Source of the DNA: Prochlorococcus sp. AG-402-B19
Lineage (GTDB): Bacteria > Cyanobacteriota > Cyanobacteriia > PCC-6307 > Cyanobiaceae
NCBI GenBank assembly: GCA_003279615.1
Contig: QCHM01000012.1
Span: 1-50,272, forward strand
Reading direction: 5' to 3'
DNA: 50,272 bases
The position numbers and the translations under genes were made by a program. The notes under the pieces are model-generated. The model saw only the letters and a list, made by a program, of their open reading frames with translations, was not told the DNA's origin and searched no databases. Of this stretch, positions 36,798-47,088 are shown piece after piece. Positions within the stretch are counted from its first letter, which is position 1, and each line of letters opens with the position of its first letter.

Positions 36798-37712
36798 TTA
36801 ATCTATATGTACACGTTTAACCCAATTTTCATATTCAGGAACTAAACCTTCTGTAATTTTAGTCAACTTCTTTCTTAATGAATTCATTATTGGCATATTT
36901 TTGCTCATTAATGTAGTTTCAATCATTTTGATAGGTGTAATTTTTGCAGCCGTTCCTGTAAGGAATACTTCATCAGATATAAACAATTCTGTTTTATCTA
37001 CTGGTCTTTCAATAACTTTTAGGCCATCTCTTTTAGCCAGTTCTATAACACTGGATCGAGTTATACCTTCAAGAATATCTTGATCGACTCCAGGTGTAAT
37101 TAATTCACCATTACGTACGATAAAAATGTTCATACCACTAGCTTCACTGATTTTTCCTTGACTATTTAATAATAGTGCTTCATCAAATCCACTTTTTACT
37201 GCTTCAGTTTTGGCCAAGGAGCTAGTAATATAAGCTCCACTAATTTTACCTCTTAATGGAAGTGAATTGTCTTGCTGACGAGTCCAGCTACTAACACGAC
37301 AAGTTACCCCATCAGGTGATAGATAATCACCTAGTTCTATTCCATAAATAAAGAAATTAGTTTCTATATTATGCAACCTTGGTGCAATTCCTAAGTCGCT
37401 AGTATATACAAAGGGTCTGATGTATACAGGTTGAGTCGGCTTGTTTTTAACAAGAAAGGTTTCAAGAGACTTTAATACAAAATCCTCATCTAATTTAGTC
37501 ATCAAGAATCTAGCACTTTGACATAATCTTTTTGCGTGTTTGTCTGCTCTAAATAATAGAAATGATTTACTATTTTTTGGATCAGGAATAGCCCGCATTC
37601 CTCCAAAAGCTGCGGTTCCATAATGAAGTGCGTGAGTAGCTATAGATAGCTTCGCCTCATTAAATGGGATACATTGACCTTCAAACCATGCGAATGGAAG
37701 AAAATTATGCAT
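36798..37712 (-). CDS. ilvE: Branched-chain amino acid aminotransferase
   Basis: A 304-residue class IV PLP enzyme that makes the last step of valine, leucine and isoleucine synthesis. The N-terminal segment HALHYGTAAFGGMRAI is the family start of the small domain. The PLP lysine is in GKISGAYITSSLAKTEA, and the phosphate-binding region is ISEASGMNIFIVRNG. A later SDEVFLTGTAAKITPI is the closing motif of BCAT. It is 64 bases upstream of metH on the same strand and divergent from cobN, with 71 bases between. D-amino acid transaminase or ADC lyase are the alternatives but fit less well. Confidence 0.93.
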   Translation of the reverse strand: MHNFLPFAWFEGQCIPFNEAKLSIATHALHYGTAAFGGMRAIPDPKNSKSFLLFRADKHAKRLCQSARFLMTKLDEDFVLKSLETFLVKNKPTQPVYIRPFVYTSDLGIAPRLHNIETNFFIYGIELGDYLSPDGVTCRVSSWTRQQDNSLPLRGKISGAYITSSLAKTEAVKSGFDEALLLNSQGKISEASGMNIFIVRNGELITPGVDQDILEGITRSSVIELAKRDGLKVIERPVDKTELFISDEVFLTGTAAKITPIKMIETTLMSKNMPIMNSLRKKLTKITEGLVPEYENWVKRVHID

Positions 37713-37783
37713 TATTAGTTCCAGCTAAGATGAATAAAATCAGCATTTCAGTTTTTACTGCTCTAATTACACATAATAAATGA

Positions 37784-40700
37784 ATGCATAGAATTGCCAC
37801 CCTTCCGGGGAATGAACCTGAAAAAGAAAATACATTTATCGAACAGCCATCAGCTCCAGTTATCTTCCTAACTAGCGCTACCTCTGATATAACCTGTCTG
37901 TCTACAGTATTAAAGATCCCTAACAATAATAAGTGGAAAAATAAAATAAGAGCATTACCAATTGCTTATTTATCTTCAAATGCATCAATTGATCATTATA
38001 TATCTAATACATGTAATACAGCTCAAATTATTGTTGTTAGGTTTTTAGGGTCAAAGTCATACTGGTCATATGGATTTGAACAATTAGGTTTATGGCAATT
38101 AGAGAAACAAAATAGACATCTGATAGTAGTCTCTGGAATTGAAAGTGCCGCAAATGATGTTCAAGAAATTAGTAGCTTAAATAAAGAGAAAGTTGATTTA
38201 ATTCAAACACTTTTATATCAAGGAGGAATAAAAAACTATAATTATATGCTTCAAACCTTAGAGAATATCATTGATGTTGAAGAAATTAATTTAAATTCAG
38301 ATTTAATTGAATATCATGATGAGTTAATAAAATGGAAATGGAAAAATAATGATAATACTTCTATTGCCGTATTTCTCTATAAATCACTTTTACAATCGGG
38401 TAATACAGAGTTAGCTGATAAAATAATTGATATATCTAATAAGTACAACTTAAATGCTAAAATAATATGGATTACAAGCTTTAAATCTAAAAATATAGAG
38501 AATAAAATTATAAGCTTATTAAAAAACGAGAACATAAAAGCAATAATAACTACAACCTCATTCTCATCAGTTGAATATAAACATGATTATTCCAACAATA
38601 ACTTTTGGGATAGATTAGATATACCTGTTTATCAACTTCTAATATCTAGCTCATCTATAACTGAGTGGAAAGAATCTATAGTAGGTCTTAACCCAATTGA
38701 CTTATCAATTCAAGTTGTTTTACCAGAAGTGGATGGTCGAATCTGTACTATTCCAGTTGCATTTAAAAACCTTACATATATAGATAATGAATTATCAATT
38801 GCTGTATATAAAACGGAGCCATATGAAAAACATATTGAATGGTGCATAAAATATATAAAAAATCTAACTTATCTACAACAATCTAATAATTCAAATAAAA
38901 AGATAGCTCTCGTGATAGCAAACTACCCAGTAAAAGATTCAAGAATTGCGAATGGAGTAGGATTAGATACACCCGAAAGCCTATTAAATATTTTACAGTG
39001 GCTTAAAGACGAGGGATATAATCTAGGAAATGAAGATATCCCCGATAATAGTAAAGAATTGATTAACCTGATAGTAAGTCATAGAACTAATTCTGAAGAG
39101 ACAATCTCAAATGAACCTCAATCATATTTAAATATTCAAGATTATTTAATTTATTGGAATGATATCGAATCTAACGTTAAAGAAAAGATATCAAATCGAT
39201 GGGGAGATCCACTTAATTCTGTTCAATTAGAAAATTCTGGATTTCCCATTAATGGCATTACCTTTGGAAATATCTCAATATTAATTCAAGCAAATAGAGG
39301 TTATGAAAGCGATAACTTATCTGATTTACACTCGCCCGACTTACCTCCGACACATAAATATATTGCACAATATGTTTGGTTAAATAATACATTCAAAGCT
39401 AATGCAATCGTACATCTGGGTAAGCATGGAAGCTTGGAATGGTTACCAGGGAAAGGGGTTGGTTTAAGTAATAATTGTTTCCCATTTATTCTTTGTCCTC
39501 CTATCCCAAATATATATCCATTTATTGTAAATGATCCTGGTGAAGGCTCTCAAGCAAAAAGAAGAACACATGCAATCATCATAGATCATTTAACTCCTCC
39601 TTTGTCTCATTCGGGTAGTTTTAATGACCTACTAATAATTGAAAATCTAATTGATGAATATTATGAATCTAAACTAATTAATGATAATAGAAATGCATTA
39701 TTAGAAAAAAAGATACTGAATCTTTTAATTAAAAATTCATGGCCTGGTATTGAATCTGATAAATTAAAAGCAGAAAATGGTACTTTAATTATACAAGATA
39801 TAATAGATAATGCAGAGAGTTATTTATGTGAAATTAAGAATTCTCAGATAAGAACTGGTCTACATGTTTTTGGAGTTAATCAGACTATAGAAAAATTAGT
39901 AGATTTAACACACACAATTGCAAATGTCCCTACAGGTATAACTCTCGGTCTAAATCAATGTTTAGCAGAAGATTTAGGGTTTACGTTTGACCCTTGGAGT
40001 GACGAAGAGAGTAAAAACTTAAAACAAGTAGACATTAATTTATTTAAGGATTTTACAGGTATTAATGCAAGGAAAGTCGGTAAAGTCGTTGACTGGTTGA
40101 ATGATATCGGAAAATATATAATTGAGTTTCATTGCTTTAAATTCATTAATTACAAAATCAAATCAAATAAGAAGATAAAACTTGATAAAAAAATCTCAAA
40201 TTACCTTGATCATGAAAAAACTAATTTTTTTATAAATCATTTATTAAATAATATTTTACCTAAACTTTTAAATAGTTCAGCTAACGAAAAAACTAATTTT
40301 CTCAGAGCTTTAGAAGGTAAAAGAATTTCTAGCGGTCCTTCTGGAGCGCCTACACGAGGGAAGATGGAGGTTTTACCCACAGGTAAGAATTTCTTTTCTG
40401 TAGATATAAGAGCAATACCAACTGAAACAGCTTGGGACTTAGGGAAAAGAAGTGCTGAACAAATAGTGGAACTTTACCTACAAGAAAATGGAGAACACCT
40501 TTCACATCTAGCTATTTCTATTTGGGGTACTTCAACAATGAGAAATGGTGGTGAAGATATTTGTCAGCTTTTTGCTCTCATGGGGTTAAAACCAATATGG
40601 GACGGGACTTTAAGAAGGGTAGTTGACGTAGAGGTCATTCCCATAAGTGTATTGAACAGGCCAAGAGTAGACGTAACATTAAGAATTTCTGGTTTGTTCA

Positions 40701-41557
40701 GGGATGCATTCCCTCAGGTAATTGAATTGATTCGAAGAGGTCAAAACCTTATTGGAAATTTAGAAGAAACCTCTTCTATTAACCCACTTGCTGAGTCATA
40801 TAGAAATGGAAATACAAAATCAAGAATATATGGATCTGCGCCCGGATCATATGGAGCAGGATTACAAGAAATCATCAATAGTGGATCTTGGGAGAATCAA
40901 TCAGAACTCGCTGATGCTTTTATCGAATGGAGTAAATGGAGATATGAAGGTTCAAATAAAATCATAAAAGACAAAAATGGATTAGAAAGTAATTTATCCA
41001 AGGTAAAAGTAGTACTTCATAGTCAGGACAATAGAGAACACGACATACTTGATTCAGATGATTACTATCAATTTCAGGGTGGATTAATATCTGCGATCAA
41101 AAAAACTAGTGGAACAAATCCCCAAGCCTATTTTGCAGATAATTCAAGGTATCAACGGCCAAGAATTCATAAACTCTCAAAAGAAATTGATAAAGTCGTT
41201 CGTAGCAGGTTATTAAACCCTAAATGGATAGAAGGAATGAAAAAACATGGATATAAAGGTGCTTTTGAAATGTCAGCCAGCCTTGACTATTTATTCTCTT
41301 ATGATGCAACTACAAATTTAGTTCCTAATTGGTGTTATCAATCTATACTGAATAATTGGTTAATGAATAATAATACGAAAAATTTTATTAGTGACAACAA
41401 TCCTTGGGCTTTAAGAGATATCGCTGAAAGATTACTAGAAGCATCTAACAGAAAACTTTGGTCAAATGCAACTATTGAAGAAATATCATCTATAAAAAAA
41501 TTCCTATCAGACATAGATAGTAAAATTGAAACCTATTCATCTAATAATAATTTATAA
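37784..41557 (+). CDS. cobN: Aerobic cobaltochelatase large subunit CobN
   Basis: A 1257-residue protein that inserts cobalt into hydrogenobyrinic acid a,c-diamide with the CobS/CobT-type (or ChlI/ChlD) ATPase partners. The start MHRIATLPG followed by FIEQPSAPVIFLTSA fits cyanobacterial CobN. The family core is clear: VHLGKHGSLEWLPGKGVGLS and PGEGSQAKRRTHAIIIDHLT, then GGEDICQLFALMGLKP. It is distinguished from magnesium chelatase ChlH by its shorter length and start, although the two are related. It is divergent from ilvE and converges with the PHP gene. Confidence 0.93.
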   Translation: MHRIATLPGNEPEKENTFIEQPSAPVIFLTSATSDITCLSTVLKIPNNNKWKNKIRALPIAYLSSNASIDHYISNTCNTAQIIVVRFLGSKSYWSYGFEQLGLWQLEKQNRHLIVVSGIESAANDVQEISSLNKEKVDLIQTLLYQGGIKNYNYMLQTLENIIDVEEINLNSDLIEYHDELIKWKWKNNDNTSIAVFLYKSLLQSGNTELADKIIDISNKYNLNAKIIWITSFKSKNIENKIISLLKNENIKAIITTTSFSSVEYKHDYSNNNFWDRLDIPVYQLLISSSSITEWKESIVGLNPIDLSIQVVLPEVDGRICTIPVAFKNLTYIDNELSIAVYKTEPYEKHIEWCIKYIKNLTYLQQSNNSNKKIALVIANYPVKDSRIANGVGLDTPESLLNILQWLKDEGYNLGNEDIPDNSKELINLIVSHRTNSEETISNEPQSYLNIQDYLIYWNDIESNVKEKISNRWGDPLNSVQLENSGFPINGITFGNISILIQANRGYESDNLSDLHSPDLPPTHKYIAQYVWLNNTFKANAIVHLGKHGSLEWLPGKGVGLSNNCFPFILCPPIPNIYPFIVNDPGEGSQAKRRTHAIIIDHLTPPLSHSGSFNDLLIIENLIDEYYESKLINDNRNALLEKKILNLLIKNSWPGIESDKLKAENGTLIIQDIIDNAESYLCEIKNSQIRTGLHVFGVNQTIEKLVDLTHTIANVPTGITLGLNQCLAEDLGFTFDPWSDEESKNLKQVDINLFKDFTGINARKVGKVVDWLNDIGKYIIEFHCFKFINYKIKSNKKIKLDKKISNYLDHEKTNFFINHLLNNILPKLLNSSANEKTNFLRALEGKRISSGPSGAPTRGKMEVLPTGKNFFSVDIRAIPTETAWDLGKRSAEQIVELYLQENGEHLSHLAISIWGTSTMRNGGEDICQLFALMGLKPIWDGTLRRVVDVEVIPISVLNRPRVDVTLRISGLFRDAFPQVIELIRRGQNLIGNLEETSSINPLAESYRNGNTKSRIYGSAPGSYGAGLQEIINSGSWENQSELADAFIEWSKWRYEGSNKIIKDKNGLESNLSKVKVVLHSQDNREHDILDSDDYYQFQGGLISAIKKTSGTNPQAYFADNSRYQRPRIHKLSKEIDKVVRSRLLNPKWIEGMKKHGYKGAFEMSASLDYLFSYDATTNLVPNWCYQSILNNWLMNNNTKNFISDNNPWALRDIAERLLEASNRKLWSNATIEEISSIKKFLSDIDSKIETYSSNNNL

Positions 41558-41562
41558 AATAT

Positions 41563-42222
41563 TTAACGCCTAAGAAGTGATAGTCCGTGGCTATCGGTAC
41601 CACAAGTTGATAATAATGAATAAGATTTAGCGCAATCAAATATTTTATCGCAGACAAATTCTGATGGGATCCAATTATGTGCTCTTTCGTAGTTATACCA
41701 AGTTTCAACAGCATCAAAACTTAGTTTTGATGCTTCATTAATCAAAAGATCAAATGGAATCTTATATCTAGCAGGATGAGCTAATACAGCAATTCCATTC
41801 GATTTATGAATCGAATCAACAACATTAGAAGCTAATAATTCATTACCAATAGCAGACTTATGGTCAATATAAGGTAATAAGTATTTTGATTTATGATCAA
41901 ATCCAAGACCTAAAACATGAACTAAACAACCCTTTAATAGACAAGTAATTTCTATACCAGTCCAAAGTTTAGGAAAATTTGATTTCTCTTTATATATAGA
42001 GTCGTTAAATTTACTTAATTCAATATATGCATCAACTGAATGATGATCTGTAATTGCATAATGATCAATATTTAGTTCAATCGCTTGGTAATAAATTTGT
42101 TTAGCTGTCAAACTTCCATCACTATATTTTGAATGCATGTGAAAGTTGATAGAATTTGGGCAACTATTCTTAGTAATTGATTTAATTATTTTAATTAATT
42201 CAGGAGTATCATTATCAGACAT
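41563..42222 (-). CDS. PHP-domain metal-dependent phosphoesterase
   Basis: A 219-residue PHP-family protein. Metal-binding histidines are in NFHMHSKYSDGSLTA (HxH), YAITDHHSVDAYIEL (DHH), LAHPARYKIP (H) and STCGTDSHGLS (DxH near the end), all in the normal order for PHP phosphoesterases, including RNase AM-like and histidinol phosphatase-like members. About 40 residues shorter than some relatives, it still ends LSLLRR. It cannot be assigned a precise substrate. It lies 5 bases downstream of the hemJ frame on the same strand. Confidence 0.87.
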   Translation of the reverse strand: MSDNDTPELIKIIKSITKNSCPNSINFHMHSKYSDGSLTAKQIYYQAIELNIDHYAITDHHSVDAYIELSKFNDSIYKEKSNFPKLWTGIEITCLLKGCLVHVLGLGFDHKSKYLLPYIDHKSAIGNELLASNVVDSIHKSNGIAVLAHPARYKIPFDLLINEASKLSFDAVETWYNYERAHNWIPSEFVCDKIFDCAKSYSLLSTCGTDSHGLSLLRR

Positions 42223-42227
42223 ACTAA

Positions 42228-42792
42228 CTAAGTGAGTTGTTTCCTATTTCTTCTCCATTTAGCATAAAACTGTATACTTGCAGCCATAAAGAGAATCAAA
42301 CCAAATATCAACCAACTTGCTGCACTTGTTGGAAACTGGTTTTTAAATACAACAAGCATTACAACAACTACTAATAATAGTGTCGGCAACTCATTCAAAG
42401 CACGGAGTTGTTGTCCACTATAATTATATTGATTATTAGTTAATTCATTCATAATCTTATAGCAATAAAAATGATAAATAAGTAAAAAGGCGACAAACAA
42501 TAATTTAATCTGCATCCATAATTGAGTAAGATATACAGGCTGCATATATAACAATCCAGATGCCATAATGACAGCTAAGATCATGCCAGGAGTTGTTATA
42601 ATATTAGCTAATCTTTTTTCCATTAATGTATATTGTTTATTAAATACATCCCTTATTTCTTCTTTCTCATTCTGCACTTCTACATGATAAATAAATAATC
42701 TTACTAAGTAAAATAAACCAGCAAACCAAACAACTACACCGATAATATGAAAGGATTTAAACCATAAATATGTCTCTGGTGAAAAAAATCAT
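42228..42792 (-). CDS. hemJ: Protoporphyrinogen oxidase HemJ with an apparent 1-base frameshift near the start
   Basis: HemJ oxidises protoporphyrinogen IX to protoporphyrin IX for heme and chlorophyll. The continuous frame reads from a GTG at 42677, but the real protein begins upstream: 42678-42788 encodes YLWFKSFHIIGVVVWFAGLFY and then RLFIYHVE in the same frame, with the heme-site histidine in SFHIIG. That frame meets a TGA at 42789-42791 and has no start. The ATG at 42790-42792 is followed by A and T7; with T6 it would read MIFSPETYLWFK and give a full 187-residue HemJ. Later parts (TTPGMILAVIM, LNELPTLLLVVVV) fit the family. Frameshift, assembly error or slippage are the options. Confidence 0.85.
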
Positions 42793-42884
42793 ATTCTATT
42801 AAATGTTTCGTGCCTACATATCACTCTATACATTACTATAATATAGATAAACTTTCCCATTGCCGTTAAAAATTTATCAATAGA

Positions 42885-44807
42885 TTATTTATTTTCATTT
42901 GGGTGAAAATAATTTCGAATAACACCAGCAGTAGATGATCCTAATCCTGGTGTTGATGAAAGTTCTGAAAGAGATGCCATTTGAATAGCCTCTATTGATC
43001 TAAAATGCTCCAATAATAATTTAATTCTTTGTGGTCCCAAACCGGGAATCTCATTTAATTGAGAGCGTTTCATACGTTGACTTCTTTTTTGTCTGTGAAA
43101 AGTAATTGCAAACCTATGAGCTTCATCTCTAAGTCTTCTTAACAAAAGCATTCCTGGTTGATTGGGGTCAGTGTCTAATGATTGTTTAACATTTGGAATA
43201 AATATCTCTTCTTTCTTCTTGGCTAATGAAATAAGATTTATATTTTGATCAAGATTCAACTCCTCTAAAGCCTTTAATACCGAACTTAATTGCCCTTTGC
43301 CTCCATCTATTACGACTAAATCAGGCCAGTCATTCAAATTATCCTTGTCTAAAACACTAGATTCATTACTTGATAGTAAATTCATATCACCACCATCATC
43401 CTTATAACGAGCCCATCTTCTAAATCTCCTAGTAATAACTTCAGCCATTGATTCGAAATCGTCACTATGTCCTATTTTTATATTTGAACTTTTAATTTTA
43501 TATTTTCTGTAATGTTGCCTAGCCGCAATACCATCAATAAATACTACCTGAGAAGCAACAGCATCACTGCCCTGAATATGACTAATATCATAACATTCAA
43601 TTCTTTTTGGAATATTTGCTAACTCAAGTATATTGGTTAAATCGTCAAGCTCAACTAAATTTTTATCATGAGATTGTCTAATTCTTTGCAACTCCATATT
43701 TGCATTCTTTTCTACTAATTTTATAATTTCCGCCTTCTTAGATCTTTTTGGAATTGTAATATTAACTTTTTGATTTTTTAATTCACTTAGCCAATCCGAT
43801 ATTATATCTGTATTTTGTAATTGATGTTGAACTAATATTTCTGAAGGTATTTCAATCGGATCTACATTTGAGTAATGATTCTCTACAACTTTTTGAAGTA
43901 TTTGAGAAGTAGTGAGATTATTATTATCTGAGAAATAACCAAGTCTTCCAATTAATTTTCCTGAGCGCATTTGAAAAATTTGAATAGAGGATATATTCTC
44001 TTCTGATGCCAATGCGATTATATCTCTGCATACAGATGAATCAGGAATAATCATCTTTTGAGATTCATACAATCTATCTAAACCTTTTAGCTGATCTCTG
44101 ACAGATCCGGCTTGTTCAAATTTCAATGACTCTGAAAAAGAGTGCATTTGTTTTTCTAATAATAGTCTCAATTCTTCTGTTCTACCTTGAAATATCATTT
44201 CTACTCGTTTTAGTGTGTTTTTATAATCTTCAGAAGTAATTTCTTCTTGACAAACACCTGGACATCTTCCTATTGAATAATTAAGACACGTTCTATCTTT
44301 GTAAAGTGGTATTCTTCTTTGTCTAAGAGGAAACAGTTTTTTTATATTAAATAGGGTCTGTCTAAGTAAATAAACATCTACGTATGGACCATAATATTTA
44401 TCTTTTATCTGTCTTTCTCGTCTTTTCCTAGTTAAAAAGATTCTTGGATATTTATCACCCCAAGTTATACAAATATACGGATATTTCTTATCATCTTTTA
44501 ATAGAACATTAAAGTAAGGTTGTTTAGATTTTATTAAATTTGATTCTAGAGTTAAGGCTTCACTTTCGGTATCAGTAACTATCAACTCAATATCTACAAC
44601 TTGCCTAACCATTAAAGAAATTCTTGGACTCAACTCATCACTTGCTCGAAAATAACTTCTAACTCTATTTCTTAACTTTTTTGACTTGCCAACATATAAC
44701 AATCTGTCCTCACGATCTTTCATCAAATAACAACCAGGATCATTTGGTATATCCTTCAAAAAATTCGATAGTCTTGACTTGTCTTTTATTAACGGCGTTA
44801 ATTCCAC
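42885..44807 (-). CDS. uvrC: Excinuclease ABC subunit C
   Basis: A 640-residue repair nuclease that makes both cuts in UvrABC excision repair. The N-terminal GIY-YIG domain is GCYLMKDREDRLLYVGKSKK with NRVRSYF. The UVR region includes RLLLEKQMHSFSESLKFEQA (quoted in part: LEKQMHSFSESLKFEQA). The RNase H-like C-terminal nuclease shows ECYDISHIQGSDAVASQVVF and LVVIDGGKGQLS. Two helix-hairpin-helix motifs close the protein (NEIPGLGPQRIKLLL and SSTPGLGSSTAGVI). It is full length and leftward. Confidence 0.95.
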   Translation of the reverse strand: MELTPLIKDKSRLSNFLKDIPNDPGCYLMKDREDRLLYVGKSKKLRNRVRSYFRASDELSPRISLMVRQVVDIELIVTDTESEALTLESNLIKSKQPYFNVLLKDDKKYPYICITWGDKYPRIFLTRKRRERQIKDKYYGPYVDVYLLRQTLFNIKKLFPLRQRRIPLYKDRTCLNYSIGRCPGVCQEEITSEDYKNTLKRVEMIFQGRTEELRLLLEKQMHSFSESLKFEQAGSVRDQLKGLDRLYESQKMIIPDSSVCRDIIALASEENISSIQIFQMRSGKLIGRLGYFSDNNNLTTSQILQKVVENHYSNVDPIEIPSEILVQHQLQNTDIISDWLSELKNQKVNITIPKRSKKAEIIKLVEKNANMELQRIRQSHDKNLVELDDLTNILELANIPKRIECYDISHIQGSDAVASQVVFIDGIAARQHYRKYKIKSSNIKIGHSDDFESMAEVITRRFRRWARYKDDGGDMNLLSSNESSVLDKDNLNDWPDLVVIDGGKGQLSSVLKALEELNLDQNINLISLAKKKEEIFIPNVKQSLDTDPNQPGMLLLRRLRDEAHRFAITFHRQKRSQRMKRSQLNEIPGLGPQRIKLLLEHFRSIEAIQMASLSELSSTPGLGSSTAGVIRNYFHPNENK

Positions 44808-44825
44808 CGATCTTGTCTCGTTAAA

Positions 44826-45308
44826 TTAGCCGCCATAATTCCAACCTGTGCTCGCTAAATTTAAGGCAGATCCATCTTTATTCAATACTGCACTCTTTAC
44901 TTCAGCGACAAAAACTGTATGATCCCCGTGTTCTACTCCAGAAATAACTTCACATTCAACACCACCTATTACATCTTCGATTAAGGGCATACCAAACTCT
45001 CCATAAGTGAATTTACAAGCTTCAAATCGTCCACCTAAACCTTTTTGAGGTTTAAAGAAAACAGCTGCTAGATCCTTTTGGTCTTCTCTCAAAACATTTA
45101 GAGAAAACATTTTAGTTCTTTGAATAATTCCATGACTAGATCCATCAGCGCGAACAGCCATTACAACTAATGGAGGCGTAAATGAACCTTGTGTTACCCA
45201 GCTAGCAGTAAAACCATTTATTTCATCTCCTTCTCTTACTGCACATATAAATAATCCATGAGGAATTTTGCGCAAAAGAACTTTTTTGGCATCCTGATTA
45301 AGAGTCAT
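44826..45308 (-). CDS. Flavin reductase-like FMN-binding protein
   Basis: A 160-residue split-barrel flavoprotein of the flavin reductase/DIM6-NTAB family. It starts MTLNQDAKKVLLRKIPHGLF; the motif FTASWVTQGSFTPPLVVMAV is the family's GFTASWVxQxSxxPPxV segment, and the end has GVEHGDHTVFVAEV, the flavin-edge loop. Similar domains are fused to flavodiiron proteins in other cyanobacteria; here it stands alone. The exact reductant and substrate are unknown. It lies 18 bases upstream of uvrC and is divergent from coaD. Confidence 0.82.
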   Translation of the reverse strand: MTLNQDAKKVLLRKIPHGLFICAVREGDEINGFTASWVTQGSFTPPLVVMAVRADGSSHGIIQRTKMFSLNVLREDQKDLAAVFFKPQKGLGGRFEACKFTYGEFGMPLIEDVIGGVECEVISGVEHGDHTVFVAEVKSAVLNKDGSALNLASTGWNYGG

Positions 45309-45375
45309 GCGCTTTGATACTTTTATAGATATTAGATTCTATGAAAGAAATGGACTTTTTTAAAGTTAAAAAACC

Positions 45376-45852
45376 ATGAAGGCACTTTATCCCGGTAGTT
45401 TCGACCCATTAACGTTTGGACATCTTGATCTAATTCAAAGAGGAAGTGATTTATTTGGAGAAGTTCTCATTGCAGTATTAGAAAATCCTTCAAAAAAAGC
45501 AACTTTCTCGTGCGAGAGAAGAATAGAACAGATAAAAAATGCTACAAGAGATATATCAGGTTGTAGAACAATAGCCTTTAAAGGTCTAACTGTGGATTGT
45601 GCACGTGAACATAATGCTGATCTTATTTTAAGAGGCTTAAGAGCCATGAGTGATTTTGAATATGAACTACAGGTTGCTCATACAAATAGATCTTTAAATA
45701 ATCAATACGAAACAATTTTTCTCGCGACAGAGACGCATCATAGTTTTTTAAGTAGTTCTGTAGTTAAAGAAGTCGCAAGATTTGGTGGTGAAATTCGTCA
45801 TATGGTTCCTGAGTTTATAGCCAAAGATCTTTTGTCACTAAATACTAATTAA
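45376..45852 (+). CDS. coaD: Phosphopantetheine adenylyltransferase
   Basis: A 158-residue CoaD that adenylates 4'-phosphopantetheine in coenzyme A synthesis. The nucleotidyltransferase motif is [16 protein letters not shown] (H16 in TFGH). [17 protein letters not shown] is the middle motif, and the [13 protein letters not shown] motif near the end matches the ISSS region. The length is standard. It converges with dacB, with a 4-base overlap of the two 3' ends. Confidence 0.95.
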   Translation: MKALYPGSFDPLTFGHLDLIQRGSDLFGEVLIAVLENPSKKATFSCERRIEQIKNATRDISGCRTIAFKGLTVDCAREHNADLILRGLRAMSDFEYELQVAHTNRSLNNQYETIFLATETHHSFLSSSVVKEVARFGGEIRHMVPEFIAKDLLSLNTN

Positions 45853-47084
45853 TTACAATTATCATCATTATCTACTATTGATAATATTTTAATTATATGT
45901 TTTGTCGAATTATCCATATTATTAACTATAATACTAAAAATTTTTCCCTCTCCTAATATTAAACCAGAAACGGATCTAACATTATTAAGTCTTCCAGATT
46001 TAGCCAAAATTCTACCCTTAAGTTCTACTGGAGCATTTAGATTAGCTAAAGAGCCCCTAACACCTAAAATTGAAAAAGATGAGAAATAATAGTCAGAAAA
46101 TCTGTTCAGTTTCATTCTTCTCAAAAATTGAGATAAACCATAGGTAGTAACTTTATTTTCTCTGGATAAACCACTTGCATCTGCAAAGAAAAAATCGTCA
46201 GAATTAAAGTTTTGATCTTTTAACCAATTACTGTATTTTATATTAGGAAAATCATGTGACCAGTCATTTAATGAATGTCTGAAAATAACTTCAGCAGTAA
46301 AATTGTGGCTCTCTGAGTTAACAAGATTTAATAAAATATATAAAGGTGCAGAATTTATAACGTTAATTGTCGATACATAATCAATAGGATGATTTTCATT
46401 CATGACTTTTACAAAATATTTTTTAGATAAGTTCTTTTTTACCAGCGCTGTCTCTAACTCATAAATAAAGTTATTAATTGGATTGTTTAAAGAATTAATA
46501 CTTGAATTACTAGCAATTGAATACTTAGTAATAGGTGCTCCATAATCTTGTTTTCTATCAGAATAAGACCAGCTAGAAGGCCACCAATTTTTATCATTAT
46601 TACTTTTAATTATTATTGGGTATTTAAAGTTAGGATTAATATTTATCTTATTAAGATCCTTAATTAACTCTTCTAAATGACTTTTATCAAAATCGGGATC
46701 TCCTGATGCTTCAATATATAAGCTTCCATCATTTATCTCTTTTAATGATGTTTTAAGGGTATAATAGGGGCCTAAAATATCTAAAGAAAAAGCACTAGAC
46801 AGAATCTTCTGGTTAGAGGCAGGTATCCTAGGTATTTTGCTATTGATATCTACGATAAAATCCCCACTATCGTCTATTATACTAATGCTAATATTGGTGT
46901 TAAAGCTAGAAATATAATCTTCGAGTTTATTTTGCAAAGGCAAACATATATTAAACTTCTCAGGAGTTATAGTATTAATATTAACCCTTTGTCTTATGTA
47001 TGAATATAATTTAGAGAAATTACCATTAAATATATTTATTGATAGTAAAATTAAGCCAATGTATAAATAAAGTTTTTTAATCAT
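45849..47084 (-). CDS. dacB: PBP4-type D-alanyl-D-alanine carboxypeptidase/endopeptidase
   Basis: A 411-residue low-molecular-weight penicillin-binding protein that trims or opens cell-wall peptides. An N-terminal signal or anchor ([19 protein letters not shown]) leads to the periplasm. The SxxK motif is SNQK in [14 protein letters not shown], SxN is SHN in [12 protein letters not shown], and KTG is KSG in [35 protein letters not shown] is the family's conserved segment between them. It is somewhat shorter than E. coli DacB. It follows the DUF1995 gene by 4 bases, so the two are probably cotranscribed. Confidence 0.9.
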   Translation of the reverse strand: MIKKLYLYIGLILLSINIFNGNFSKLYSYIRQRVNINTITPEKFNICLPLQNKLEDYISSFNTNISISIIDDSGDFIVDINSKIPRIPASNQKILSSAFSLDILGPYYTLKTSLKEINDGSLYIEASGDPDFDKSHLEELIKDLNKININPNFKYPIIIKSNNDKNWWPSSWSYSDRKQDYGAPITKYSIASNSSINSLNNPINNFIYELETALVKKNLSKKYFVKVMNENHPIDYVSTINVINSAPLYILLNLVNSESHNFTAEVIFRHSLNDWSHDFPNIKYSNWLKDQNFNSDDFFFADASGLSRENKVTTYGLSQFLRRMKLNRFSDYYFSSFSILGVRGSLANLNAPVELKGRILAKSGRLNNVRSVSGLILGEGKIFSIIVNNMDNSTKHIIKILSIVDNDDNCN

Positions 47085-47088
47085 AAAG

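Noticed and set aside
37705-37926. 73-codon minus-strand ORF across the ilvE-cobN spacer
   Set aside because: It overlaps the start of cobN and contains no known motif; better explained as a chance frame.
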